Under the pieces are notes generated by a model, which was not told where the DNA came from, made no database searches, and was given only the letters and a program-made list of their open reading frames with translations. DNA of 64,000 bases, taken from an uncultured Bariatricus sp. (GTDB lineage: Bacteria; Bacillota; Clostridia; Lachnospirales; Lachnospiraceae). Location: positions 1-64,000 of the forward strand of contig CAKRFP010000007.1 in the NCBI GenBank assembly GCA_934320645.1, read 5' to 3'. Shown piece after piece: positions 25,688 through 33,169 of this stretch. The number at the start of each line of letters is the position of its first letter. Positions within the stretch are counted from its first letter, which is position 1. Position numbers and translations under genes: made by a program.

Positions 25688-26521
25688 CTATTCTTTTTCC
25701 AGAACATCCCTCTTTACCTCTACCCAGATGCAGTTGATCAGCCCGCCAAGCAACATCACATACATACAGAAATATAGCCACAACATCACCAGAATGATCG
25801 CTGTCATACTTCCGTACAGACCGGAAAATCCTTTGAAGATCGTCAGGTACATGGAAAAGATGAACGAAATCACCAGCCATCCCAGGGATGTAAAAATCGA
25901 TCCCAGAACCAGATCCCGGAACGGAAGTTTCCGGTTTGGCAGAAAATGGTAGACCAGAAGAGAGATTCCGGTCATAACCACAAATGAGATCACCGTTCTC
26001 AGACGCATGATCAAATCCGTCGTATCTGCCAGAAGCGGGATCTTATGATATACAAAAATACTGATATTATTTCCAAATACGGAAAGCACCAGCGCCATCA
26101 CGATCGCCGCAATAAACAGGATCGTATAGATGGACGCACGGATTCTTAAAAATACATAATTACGTGTCTCTCGAAGCTCATATGCGCAGTTCAGCCCGGT
26201 ACTTACCGCAAGTACTCCTTTTCCGGCTGACCAGAGTGCCACGATCGCCGTGATCGGAATGACCGTCTTCGACTGGTTATAGACTTCATTGACAATGCCG
26301 ACCATAAAGTCCTGCATATTCGCTTCCGGGAACAGATTGACCACAGCAGTCATAACATCTGCTTTTGTCACCGGCGTATACTGGATGATCGCAAGAAGCA
26401 GCAAAATAATCGGAATCATACTCAGCACAAAAAAGTAAGCAGACTGTGCTGCATATGCTCCGACATGCTTCTGTGACACCTGCCCAGTAAAATCCTGGAT
26501 CTTCTTTATCGTTTTAATCAT
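25688..26521 (-). CDS. YihY/BrkB-family inner membrane protein
   Basis: A 277-residue membrane protein with about six hydrophobic segments. It matches the YihY/virulence factor BrkB family: AAQSAYFFVLSMIPIILLLL near residue 25, WSAGKGVLAVSTGLNCAY near 90 and the C-terminal GFSGLYGSMTAIILVMLWLY. Biochemical function is not established; older annotation as ribonuclease BN was an error in the family. It lies just downstream of the 6S RNA gene in the same direction. Confidence 0.88.
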   Translation of the reverse strand: MIKTIKKIQDFTGQVSQKHVGAYAAQSAYFFVLSMIPIILLLLAIIQYTPVTKADVMTAVVNLFPEANMQDFMVGIVNEVYNQSKTVIPITAIVALWSAGKGVLAVSTGLNCAYELRETRNYVFLRIRASIYTILFIAAIVMALVLSVFGNNISIFVYHKIPLLADTTDLIMRLRTVISFVVMTGISLLVYHFLPNRKLPFRDLVLGSIFTSLGWLVISFIFSMYLTIFKGFSGLYGSMTAIILVMLWLYFCMYVMLLGGLINCIWVEVKRDVLEKE

Positions 26522-26596
26522 ATAATAACTCCATTTATCTTATCGGCAGTTTCATTTTCAAAATAGTTTACCATAATTTAACTTCTTTGAAAACCC

Positions 26597-26818
26597 AAAA
26601 AAACAGTTGCTCTCGCAACTGTCCTTTATCTTTTGTAGTCCCCCGAAATGCCGTTTTCCGTTTTTTGACTCCTAGCACTCCGCTAGGTGGGCGACCGCAT
26701 CTGCTTTTCTGCCTTCCCCTGCGCAATGAGGGCCTGACATATTACAGAGATATAAGAATCCCGTTTAAAGTATTGTAGGTTCAAAAATACGGAAGTCTCG
26801 AACATTCCAGGTTTTCTA
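26597..26818 (-). ncRNA. ssrS: 6S RNA (regulator of RNA polymerase)
   Basis: A non-coding unit of about 222 bases with a strong promoter (26825-26853) and a terminator (GTTGC/GCAAC stem with seven T, 26597-26622). No open frame with a ribosome-binding site is present. Segments such as ACCTACAATAC, GTCAGGCCC, GGTCGCCCACCTAGCGGAG and GCTAGGAGTC match my memory of clostridial 6S RNA, which folds into a long hairpin with a central bubble that mimics open promoter DNA and binds sigma-A RNA polymerase. The identification is from pattern memory; the existence of a small RNA gene is better supported than its name. Confidence 0.8.
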
Positions 26819-26824
26819 AAGCCT

Positions 26825-26853
26825 ATTATAGACTATCAGCCATCTTTTTTCAA
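26825..26853 (-). promoter_or_regulatory. Strong promoter of the 6S RNA gene
   Basis: TTGAAA (26848-26853), 17-base spacer, perfect TATAAT (26825-26830), minus strand; start near 26818. Confidence 0.85.
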
Positions 26854-26903
26854 CTGTTAATCGTTGATGATATTTACTTTTTTTACCAGAAGTTTAAATT
26901 CTT

Positions 26904-27377
26904 TTAACGAATCCATTGTCCACTTTTTCCGCCAGACTTTTCGAGCAGATGGATCTCTCCGATCTCCATCCCTCTGTCAATCGCTTTACACATATCATAA
27001 ATCGTAAGAAGACAAACATTTACCCCGGTCAGTGCTTCCATCTCCACACCGGTCTTCCCGATACACGCTGTGCGGCAAAGTGCACGGATTCCATGCTCTT
27101 TTTCCAGATATTCAAAATCAATCTCTACTTTGGTGAGGCTCAGAATATGGCAAAGAGGAATCAGTTCTGCTGTCTTTTTTGCCCCCATGATCCCGGCAAT
27201 TCTTGCCACGCCAAGGACGTCTCCTTTTTTCATACTGCCTTCCTTTACCTTCCGGTAGCATTCTTCCGACATGCGGATCACGCCGGATGCCAGTGCCTCT
27301 CTCTTCGTATCTGCCTTTGCACCCACATCCACCATCACTGCATTACCGTCTTCGTTAAAATGTGTAAATTCACTCAT
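26904..27377 (-). CDS. moaC: Cyclic pyranopterin monophosphate synthase MoaC
   Basis: Converts the MoaA product to cyclic pyranopterin monophosphate in molybdenum-cofactor synthesis. At 157 residues it is standard, starting MSEFTHFNEDGNAVMVDVGAK. It carries the family motifs KGDVLGVARIAGIMGAKKT, IPLCHILSLTKVEIDFE (active-site region) and TGVEMEALTGVNVCLLTIYDMCK. The ATG at 27377 has GAGG upstream and lies 14 bases after the MOSC-MogA gene stop; the frame extension to 27407 overlaps that gene and is rejected. It is last in the molybdenum operon. Confidence 0.96.
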   Translation of the reverse strand: MSEFTHFNEDGNAVMVDVGAKADTKREALASGVIRMSEECYRKVKEGSMKKGDVLGVARIAGIMGAKKTAELIPLCHILSLTKVEIDFEYLEKEHGIRALCRTACIGKTGVEMEALTGVNVCLLTIYDMCKAIDRGMEIGEIHLLEKSGGKSGQWIR

Positions 27378-27391
27378 GCTTCCTAACCTCT

Positions 27392-28327
27392 TTATTTTCT
27401 GGCACATTCGCCTTCTGTCCCTCTCAGGATTCCAAGTCCGTGTCCAAGCTCCGGAAGCAGAAATTCCAACGCTTCCTGCACTGCCTTTGGGCTGCCCGGA
27501 AGATTGATGATTAGTGTCTTTTTCCGGATTCCTGAGACCGCTCTGCTGAACATGGCACGTTTTGTGATCGTCATCGAGTAATTCCGGATTGCCTCTGCAA
27601 TCCCATTTGCCATCCGGTCACAGACATTGATTGTTGCCTCCGGTGTACGGTCCCGCTCTGAAAATCCGGTTCCTCCGGTGGTAAAGATCACATCTATCTG
27701 TCTCTGGTCTGCCAGCCGGATCAGCTCTTTTTCCAGTTTTTTCTGCTCATCCGGCAATAAAATGGTTTCTTTAATATCATATCCTCTATCTTTCAGCATC
27801 TCAGCAATCTTGGGACCGCTTTTATCTTCCCTCTCCCCGGCAGCACCTTTATCACTTAACGTAATGACTGCCGCTGAAAATGGACGGTCACTTTTCACCT
27901 GTTCCATCACGACTTCATCCCCTACTTTAATATGGCCTCCGGTGATCACTTCTGCAAAGACACCTTCTCTAGGCATGATACAGTCACCCATTCTTTTGTA
28001 GATCTGGCAGTGGCTGTGACACTCTTTTCCGATCTGCGTCATTTCAAGTATCACATCTCCGATATGGAATCTTGTTCCAACCGGAAGCGCGCGGAAGTCA
28101 AATCCCTCCACGATCAGATTTTCACCAAAGGCACCATAGGCAATATCTGCACCCTTTGCGCGAAACTCCTGAATCTTTTCATCGGAAAGCAGACTGATCT
28201 GGCGGTGCCATTTTCCACCGTGTGCATCTCCTTCGATTCCCCAGTCTGCTTTAATCTCCGCCTCAGAGACCTCATGTTTTTCGGTTCCACGTTTTTCGCT
28301 GATACAGATTCCTTTCAGTTTTCCCAT
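27392..28327 (-). CDS. MOSC domain-MogA/MoaB fusion protein
   Basis: A 311-residue fusion. Residues 1-145 form a MOSC domain (WGIEGDAHGGKWHRQISLLS, GENLIVEGFD, and the conserved cysteine in TQIGKECHSHC), a module linked with sulfur transfer to molybdenum enzymes. Residues about 150-311 are a MogA/MoaB molybdopterin adenylyltransferase-like domain with SDKGAAGEREDKSGP, TTGGTGFSERDRTPEAT and LPGSPKAVQEAL. It lies between moaA and moaC. The fusion suggests coupling of cofactor adenylylation with a sulfuration or handling step; that is inference. Confidence 0.92.
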   Translation of the reverse strand: MGKLKGICISEKRGTEKHEVSEAEIKADWGIEGDAHGGKWHRQISLLSDEKIQEFRAKGADIAYGAFGENLIVEGFDFRALPVGTRFHIGDVILEMTQIGKECHSHCQIYKRMGDCIMPREGVFAEVITGGHIKVGDEVVMEQVKSDRPFSAAVITLSDKGAAGEREDKSGPKIAEMLKDRGYDIKETILLPDEQKKLEKELIRLADQRQIDVIFTTGGTGFSERDRTPEATINVCDRMANGIAEAIRNYSMTITKRAMFSRAVSGIRKKTLIINLPGSPKAVQEALEFLLPELGHGLGILRGTEGECARK

Positions 28328-28335
28328 TCTTACGC

Positions 28336-29310
28336 TTATCCTCCGATCTGTGACATATTCTTTTTCTCTGTGATAAAATCCTGTTCCTCAAAATGATGCA
28401 TCTTCGGTTTTCCAAGAACTGCCCTCTCCAGGCATTTCCGGATCTCTTCTGAGGTTCCATACCTTGCTGTCTCCAGAACAGAGATCGCATCCTCATAGCA
28501 CAGGCAGGATTTGAGTTTTCCGGTGGATGTCATCCGGATCCGGTTACAGCTGCCACAAAATTTGCCATGCAACGCGCTGATCAGACCAATCTTTCCCTGA
28601 AAACCGGGCAGCTGATAATACACCGCAGGTCCATTCCCAAACCGTCCTTCTGCCGGACAAAGTTCGTCATCTATCCCATAGGTTTCTTTCAGCTTTTCCA
28701 GTACCCACATACCGGAAATCCCTTCCTCTGCTTTTCCCCGTCCGATCGGCATCAGTTCGATAAAACGGACATCCAGATTCTGGTCTTTTGCAAGCTCTGC
28801 AAGATTCTGCCATTCTTCCTCATTGATCCCTTTTTGCAGAACCGTATTGATCTTTACCCGGATTCCGCTTTTTACAGCCTTGGAAATGGATCCTCTGACT
28901 CTTTCCAGCTCATCAAATCCAGTAATCTCCTGGTATTTCTCCGGAATCAGTGTATCCAGACTGATATTGACCGCATCCAGTCCTGCCGCAAGAAGTTCTT
29001 CCAGTTTTTCGCCCAGAAGAACTCCATTTGTCGTCATGGTCACTTCTTCTGCCCCCGGAATCTGCCGGATCAGCCGGATCAGATCTGCGCACCCTCTTCG
29101 GACCAGTGGCTCTCCGCCTGTAATCTTAAAACGGGTGATTCCAATCTGCACTGCTTCCTGGCAAATTCGTACGATTTCTTCATAAGTCAGGATTTCTGAC
29201 ATGGGAATCCACTTCGCACCATCCGGCATACAGTATCTGCAACGGAGATTGCAGCGGTCTGTGATTGAAATTCTCATATATTCAATTGTACGTCCATAAG
29301 AGTCTCTCAC
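28336..29310 (-). CDS. moaA: GTP 3',8-cyclase MoaA
   Basis: Radical SAM enzyme making the first intermediate of molybdenum cofactor from GTP. It has 324 residues. The N-terminal cluster CNLRCRYC (about 18-25) binds SAM, and the second cluster CGSCNRIRMTSTGKLKSC (about 255-272) binds substrate. ITGGEPLVRRG is the GGEP motif. The C-terminal GG pair expected of active MoaA is present (QIGG). The start is a GTG at 29310, giving the family-typical MRDSYGRTIEYMRIS. It is followed at 8 bases by the MOSC-MogA gene. Confidence 0.96.
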   Translation of the reverse strand: MRDSYGRTIEYMRISITDRCNLRCRYCMPDGAKWIPMSEILTYEEIVRICQEAVQIGITRFKITGGEPLVRRGCADLIRLIRQIPGAEEVTMTTNGVLLGEKLEELLAAGLDAVNISLDTLIPEKYQEITGFDELERVRGSISKAVKSGIRVKINTVLQKGINEEEWQNLAELAKDQNLDVRFIELMPIGRGKAEEGISGMWVLEKLKETYGIDDELCPAEGRFGNGPAVYYQLPGFQGKIGLISALHGKFCGSCNRIRMTSTGKLKSCLCYEDAISVLETARYGTSEEIRKCLERAVLGKPKMHHFEEQDFITEKKNMSQIGG

Positions 29311-29380
29311 AGCTTCTTCCGTCCTCTCTTTGTTTCAATCTACTCTGTGCCGTCACATCACAGTTTTTCCTGTTCTCCTC

Positions 29381-30412
29381 TTAATTCCAGACCGGTTCCA
29401 GTAATACCTCAATCGTGCCGCCGCAGACCATGCCTTCTTCTTCCGCATCGTCTCCGGTCATATCCACATGCTCTGTCTTTACTTCTGCATGGCTGTTGTG
29501 CATCATCCATCTTGCTTTCCTAAGAACTTCTGCTTCCATACAGCCGCCTCCTATGGTTCCCACACATCCGCCGTCTTCCAGGATCAGCATCTTGGACCCT
29601 ACATTTCGCGGTGCAGAGCCTTTTCTTGCAATGATCGTGGCAAGCATCTTCTTTCCCGAATGTCCGGTATCCAAGATTGCTTCCAGCAGATCCTCCGGAT
29701 AACCGCAGACCCGCCTGTTCTGATTTTTCACTTCGATGATCTCCGCCATGATTGCCACACCGATCTCTTCCGGTGTCTCCGCACCGATATTCAGACCGAT
29801 CGGGCTTTTCACCTCACCGATCACAGCCTGGTCACAGCCCTTGTCAATCAGATTCTGCTTTACCATCGCACTTCTGCGCCTGCTTCCGATCATTCCGATA
29901 TAGGCATGCTCCTTCTGGATAATCTTCTCCAGACAAACCTGGTCATACCGGTGTCCCCGGGTCAGCACGACAAAATAAGTATCCCGGTCTCCTTCGATCT
30001 GATCCAGTGCGTCCTCAAACGGCTGGCAGATGACCTCCGTTGCCCCTGCATTTCTTGCGTGGTCTGCAAACTGCGGACGATCCTCCAGCACTGTGACCTT
30101 CCATCCAAGCATGATCCCGATTCTGATCACCGGCATGGAGACATGACCGCCCCCGCAGATGACCAGATGCTCCTGCCCTCCAATCATATCACAGAACACC
30201 TGCTGCCCTGCAATTTCATAAAGCCCGCACTTTTTTAAGTTCACGGCTTCGTTCATATGCTCTGAAAAGAAACCTTTTTCTTTACTTTCCCAAATTATTT
30301 TTTGCTCCGACATCACCGTTTTTTCCCCGGCTGCAGAACCTTTTGCCACCGTCAAGAGAACATAGTCCCCCGGCTTTGGTAAATTTTTTAATATCTCAAA
30401 TACATCTTCCAT
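29381..30412 (-). CDS. XdhC-family protein with swapped domain order
   Basis: A 343-residue XdhC/CoxI-family maturation factor for molybdenum hydroxylases, thought to carry or insert the sulfurated cofactor. Here the Rossmann-type XdhC_C domain comes first (LVICGGGHVSMPVIRIG, about 83-99; TRGHRYDQ, about 150-157). The XdhC_CoxI motif region comes last (ATIIARKGSAPRNVGSKML, about 258-276; GTIGGGCMEAEV). Canonical XdhC has the opposite order. The gene starts 10 bases after the aminotransferase gene and precedes moaA, consistent with a role in molybdenum enzymes. The ATG at 30412 is preferred to an in-frame TTG just upstream. Confidence 0.85.
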   Translation of the reverse strand: MEDVFEILKNLPKPGDYVLLTVAKGSAAGEKTVMSEQKIIWESKEKGFFSEHMNEAVNLKKCGLYEIAGQQVFCDMIGGQEHLVICGGGHVSMPVIRIGIMLGWKVTVLEDRPQFADHARNAGATEVICQPFEDALDQIEGDRDTYFVVLTRGHRYDQVCLEKIIQKEHAYIGMIGSRRRSAMVKQNLIDKGCDQAVIGEVKSPIGLNIGAETPEEIGVAIMAEIIEVKNQNRRVCGYPEDLLEAILDTGHSGKKMLATIIARKGSAPRNVGSKMLILEDGGCVGTIGGGCMEAEVLRKARWMMHNSHAEVKTEHVDMTGDDAEEEGMVCGGTIEVLLEPVWN

Positions 30413-30422
30413 CAAATTTCAT

Positions 30423-31634
30423 CTACCCAAATACATAGTTATCCAGTCTGTCAAACGCTTCCTTTACCCTGCTAAGCGGCAGTGCCAGATTCATGCGGAT
30501 TCCGTACTCGCCGTGGAACGGTCTTCCGTCTTTCCAGATCACACCGACCTCAAATCCTGCCTTCAATACTTCATCCATCGTCTTACCATGTGCTTTACAC
30601 CACTCTTCGCAGTTCAGGAACAGCATATAAGTTCCCTGAGGTTTGGATACGTTTACCCCTTCCCAGTTCTTCCAGATGAAATTACAGGCGTAATCTACAT
30701 TTTCACCGATCACCTGACGCATCTCATTCATCCATGCTCTTCCATCTTCGCTGTACGCACCGATCAGCGCATGCATAGACAGCACATTCATCTCATTATA
30801 ATGACTGGTTGAGCTTTCTTTTTCCATGCGCTCACGCAGATACTGATTGTAAATGATATGATAGCTTCCGACAAGACCGGCAAGGTTAAAGGTCTTGGTC
30901 GGTGCATACATGGCGATTGTCCGGTTTCTTGCGTCCTCAGAAATGCTCTGTGTTGGGATATGCTGATACCCATACAGCGTAATGTCAGACCAGATCTCAT
31001 CCGATACCACATAGACATCATTTGCCGCATAGATCTCCATCGCCTTCTCGATCTCCCATCTCTCCCATACACGTCCGCACGGGTTATGTGGAGAGCAGAA
31101 GATTGCCGCATGGATCTTGTGCTTCTTGATCTGTCTGTCCATGTCTTCATAATCCATGCGCCAGATTCCTTCTTCATCTTTCTTCAGATAACTATGCACG
31201 ATATTGAAGCCACTGTTTGTAAGTGCACTTGTAAATCCCACATAAGTCGGTGCATGGATAAGCACCTTCTCACCGACAGAGCCAAATACCTTCAGTGCAC
31301 TGACTACACCACCAAGCACTCCATTTTCATAGCCAATATGCTCTTTTTCCAGTCCTTCGACATGATTCTGTGTCTTCTGCCAGTCGATAATGTGCTCCAG
31401 ATACTCATCACTCGGTGAAAAATAGCCGAACAGCGGATGTTCCAGTCTCTTTGCGATCGTCTGCGGAATCATCGGTGCTGTGGCAAAGTTCATATCCGCT
31501 ACCCACATCGGAATCTTGTCAAATCCTTCTTTTAATACGGTTCCATCCTGAAACGGATCGGACTCCACCGGAATATCAACCGCCAATGAATCCTTTCCCC
31601 TGCGGTCGATCACACTTGTAAAATCATATTTCAT
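30423..31634 (-). CDS. MalY/PatB-type PLP aminotransferase (cystathionine beta-lyase-like)
   Basis: A 403-residue fold-type I PLP enzyme of the MalY/PatB group, which usually cleaves C-S bonds of cystathionine or cysteine conjugates. It starts KYDFTSVIDRRGKDSLAVD. PLP-site motifs are MWVADMNF, FCSPHNPCGRVWER (about 175-188), SDEIWSDITLYG (about 210) and the lysine in YAPTKTFNLAGL (about 240-251). The ATG at 31634 is preceded by AGAGG at 10 bases; an ATG at 31661 lacks a clear site. It is the first gene of the minus-strand run that continues into the molybdenum genes. The link between the two functions is unexplained. Confidence 0.9.
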   Translation of the reverse strand: MKYDFTSVIDRRGKDSLAVDIPVESDPFQDGTVLKEGFDKIPMWVADMNFATAPMIPQTIAKRLEHPLFGYFSPSDEYLEHIIDWQKTQNHVEGLEKEHIGYENGVLGGVVSALKVFGSVGEKVLIHAPTYVGFTSALTNSGFNIVHSYLKKDEEGIWRMDYEDMDRQIKKHKIHAAIFCSPHNPCGRVWERWEIEKAMEIYAANDVYVVSDEIWSDITLYGYQHIPTQSISEDARNRTIAMYAPTKTFNLAGLVGSYHIIYNQYLRERMEKESSTSHYNEMNVLSMHALIGAYSEDGRAWMNEMRQVIGENVDYACNFIWKNWEGVNVSKPQGTYMLFLNCEEWCKAHGKTMDEVLKAGFEVGVIWKDGRPFHGEYGIRMNLALPLSRVKEAFDRLDNYVFG

Positions 31635-31834
31635 TTTCTTTTGTCCTCTTCTTTCTGACATTTCATCTTACATGGCGTTTACTTTTATCCCCATTATCTT
31701 ATTGCCGGTCATGCAATACATTTATTGTAACAAATTTTCTTCCAAATTCACAGACCATGTTTTATAAAACTGTTCTTCTTCATTCTCCCAGAAAACCGTT
31801 ACCGAAACTTTTTCTGCGGCAAACCTTCCCTTTG

Positions 31835-31934
31835 TTTCACAGGATTTCCCTTTGGAATTTACCATAAAAAAGAATGTGCCTCGGCACTCAGTGCCCTTTT
31901 TTCATAGGAAGTTCCTTCGGAATTTCCTGTGAAA
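31835..31934. repeat. 100-bp palindromic unit
   Basis: Outer inverted repeats TTTCACAGGA (31835-31844) and TCCTGTGAAA (31925-31934). Inside them are further complementary blocks (GGAATTT / AAATTCC type) and the hairpins GTGCCTCGGCAC and GGCACTCAGTGCC. It abuts the IS200-type element. A MITE-like unit is possible but unproven. The gap 31635-31834 shows nothing else recognisable. Confidence 0.5.
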
Positions 31935-31939
31935 TTAAA

Positions 31940-32662
31940 ATCACGACCACCGGCTTAGCCGGTGGTTTGCTTTGACCCTATAAGGGTCTATTACCGGCAC
32001 TGGAGTCTAAAGACTCATCGAAATAGGTTCGCCAAGCGCAACATCATTTACTTACAAAGCCCTTTCGGGCTTATCTTTATTTGTTACGTTTTACTGGCTC
32101 ACCCGTAAACGGGTCAATATACTCTTTCAGTGTCATTTGATCATATTCCAGATCATCCTGTAACTGATTTGCTATATATTCCTGTATTTTCTTTGCATTT
32201 TTCCCTACCGTATCTACATAATATCCACGACACCAGAAATGTCTGTTTCCATATTTATACTTCAGATTTGCATGTCTTTCGAATATCATTAATGTACTCT
32301 TTCCTTTTAAGTACCCTACAAAATACGATACGCTTATACTTGGCGGAATTTCTACTAACATGTGTACATGATCTGGACATATCTCTGCTTCAACAATTTT
32401 TACACCTTTTCTTTTGCATAACATACTCAAAATATCTGCTATATCCTGTTTAATTTTTCCATATGCTACTTTTCTTCTATATTTTGGTGCAAAAACAATA
32501 TGATACTTACAATTCCACTTTGTATGTGATAAACTATTATTATCCATATGGATACCTCCTGTGTATATTAGTGCGGTTGGCGAACCTACATTAATTATAC
32601 CACCGGAGGTTTTTTTCTGTAAGCTGAAGCAATGCTGACTCACCTGCATAGCAGGTGGTTTA
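31940..32662 (-). mobile_element. IS200/IS605-type insertion sequence (tnpA only)
   Basis: One transposase gene flanked by subterminal hairpins rather than classical inverted ends: ACCACCGGC-TTA-GCCGGTGGT (31946-31966) on the 3' side and CACCTGC-ATA-GCAGGTG (32641-32657) on the 5' side. An internal 17-base inverted repeat, identical except one base, lies at 32024-32040 and 32572-32588 (TAGGTTCGCCAA core). No tnpB is present, so it is of the IS200 subtype. The exact cleavage points are not determined. Confidence 0.75.
32077..32547 (-). CDS. tnpA: IS200-type Y1 transposase TnpA
   Basis: 156-residue HUH-type single-strand transposase. It starts MDNNSLSHTKWNCKYHIVF; the HUH motif is HVH (residues 60-62, in CPDHVHMLVEI). 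The nucleophilic tyrosine is expected in the segment GYYVDTVGKN (Tyr110 likely). The ATG at 32547 follows AGGAGGTATCCAT; the longer frame to 32793 has no function and covers the left end of the element. Length and motifs are intact, so it may be active. Confidence 0.93.
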   Translation of the reverse strand: MDNNSLSHTKWNCKYHIVFAPKYRRKVAYGKIKQDIADILSMLCKRKGVKIVEAEICPDHVHMLVEIPPSISVSYFVGYLKGKSTLMIFERHANLKYKYGNRHFWCRGYYVDTVGKNAKKIQEYIANQLQDDLEYDQMTLKEYIDPFTGEPVKRNK

Positions 32663-32809
32663 TTTGTTTTCCAAAGCTCCGTTTTTCGGATCAGCGAAAA
32701 ACTCCACAATGGCAAACAGGGCTTTGCCCTAACAATAAAGAGAAACAGGAAGGTACAGCTCTTCCCGTCTGCACCTTCCCGTTTCATTTGCATTTGTTTT
32801 ATAATCTGA

Positions 32810-33154
32810 CTAAAAATATTTTGCGTTCAGTTTTTTTACTGTCCATGCAAACCATACCAGTACCACAAGTACCAACACCAGCATGATCCAGAATAAATAC
32901 CCGGTACTCTGTACATAAGTATTATACAGATCTTCCGCACCATACAGGATCAGTACGACCGCAAGCACCAAAAGCTTTGGTCCTGCTACCGTCATATACG
33001 CTTTCTTATCTTTGCACTTCTTTACATTCGTATCTTTCGGTACAAGGATTGATGTATTGATGATTCCTTTGTATTTGAGCTGGAACCATGCATACAGACT
33101 GTATAAGCCTGCCCCGACACCAATGATCCCAAAAATCCCTTCCATTCCGTCCAT
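32810..33154 (-). CDS. Small membrane protein of unknown function
   Basis: A 114-residue protein with three or four hydrophobic segments: one at residues 5-27 (IFGIIGVGAGLYSLYAWFQL), one around 57-75 (GPKLLVLAVVLILYG) and one at 85-108 (FWIMLVLVLVVLVWFAW), with a lysine-rich loop between (VKKCKDKKAYM). I do not recognise a named family. It has a clear AGGAG site and begins 15 bases after thrC, so it is probably cotranscribed with it. A hairpin at 32748-32781 (GGAAGGT... /...ACCTTCC) may end the transcript. Confidence 0.75.
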   Translation of the reverse strand: MDGMEGIFGIIGVGAGLYSLYAWFQLKYKGIINTSILVPKDTNVKKCKDKKAYMTVAGPKLLVLAVVLILYGAEDLYNTYVQSTGYLFWIMLVLVLVVLVWFAWTVKKLNAKYF

Positions 33155-33169
33155 TTTCTCTTCTCCTGT

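Noticed and set aside
26904..28327. Molybdenum-cofactor riboswitch near the moa genes
   Set aside because: Gaps between these genes are 8 to 70 bases, too short, and no Moco aptamer pattern was seen.
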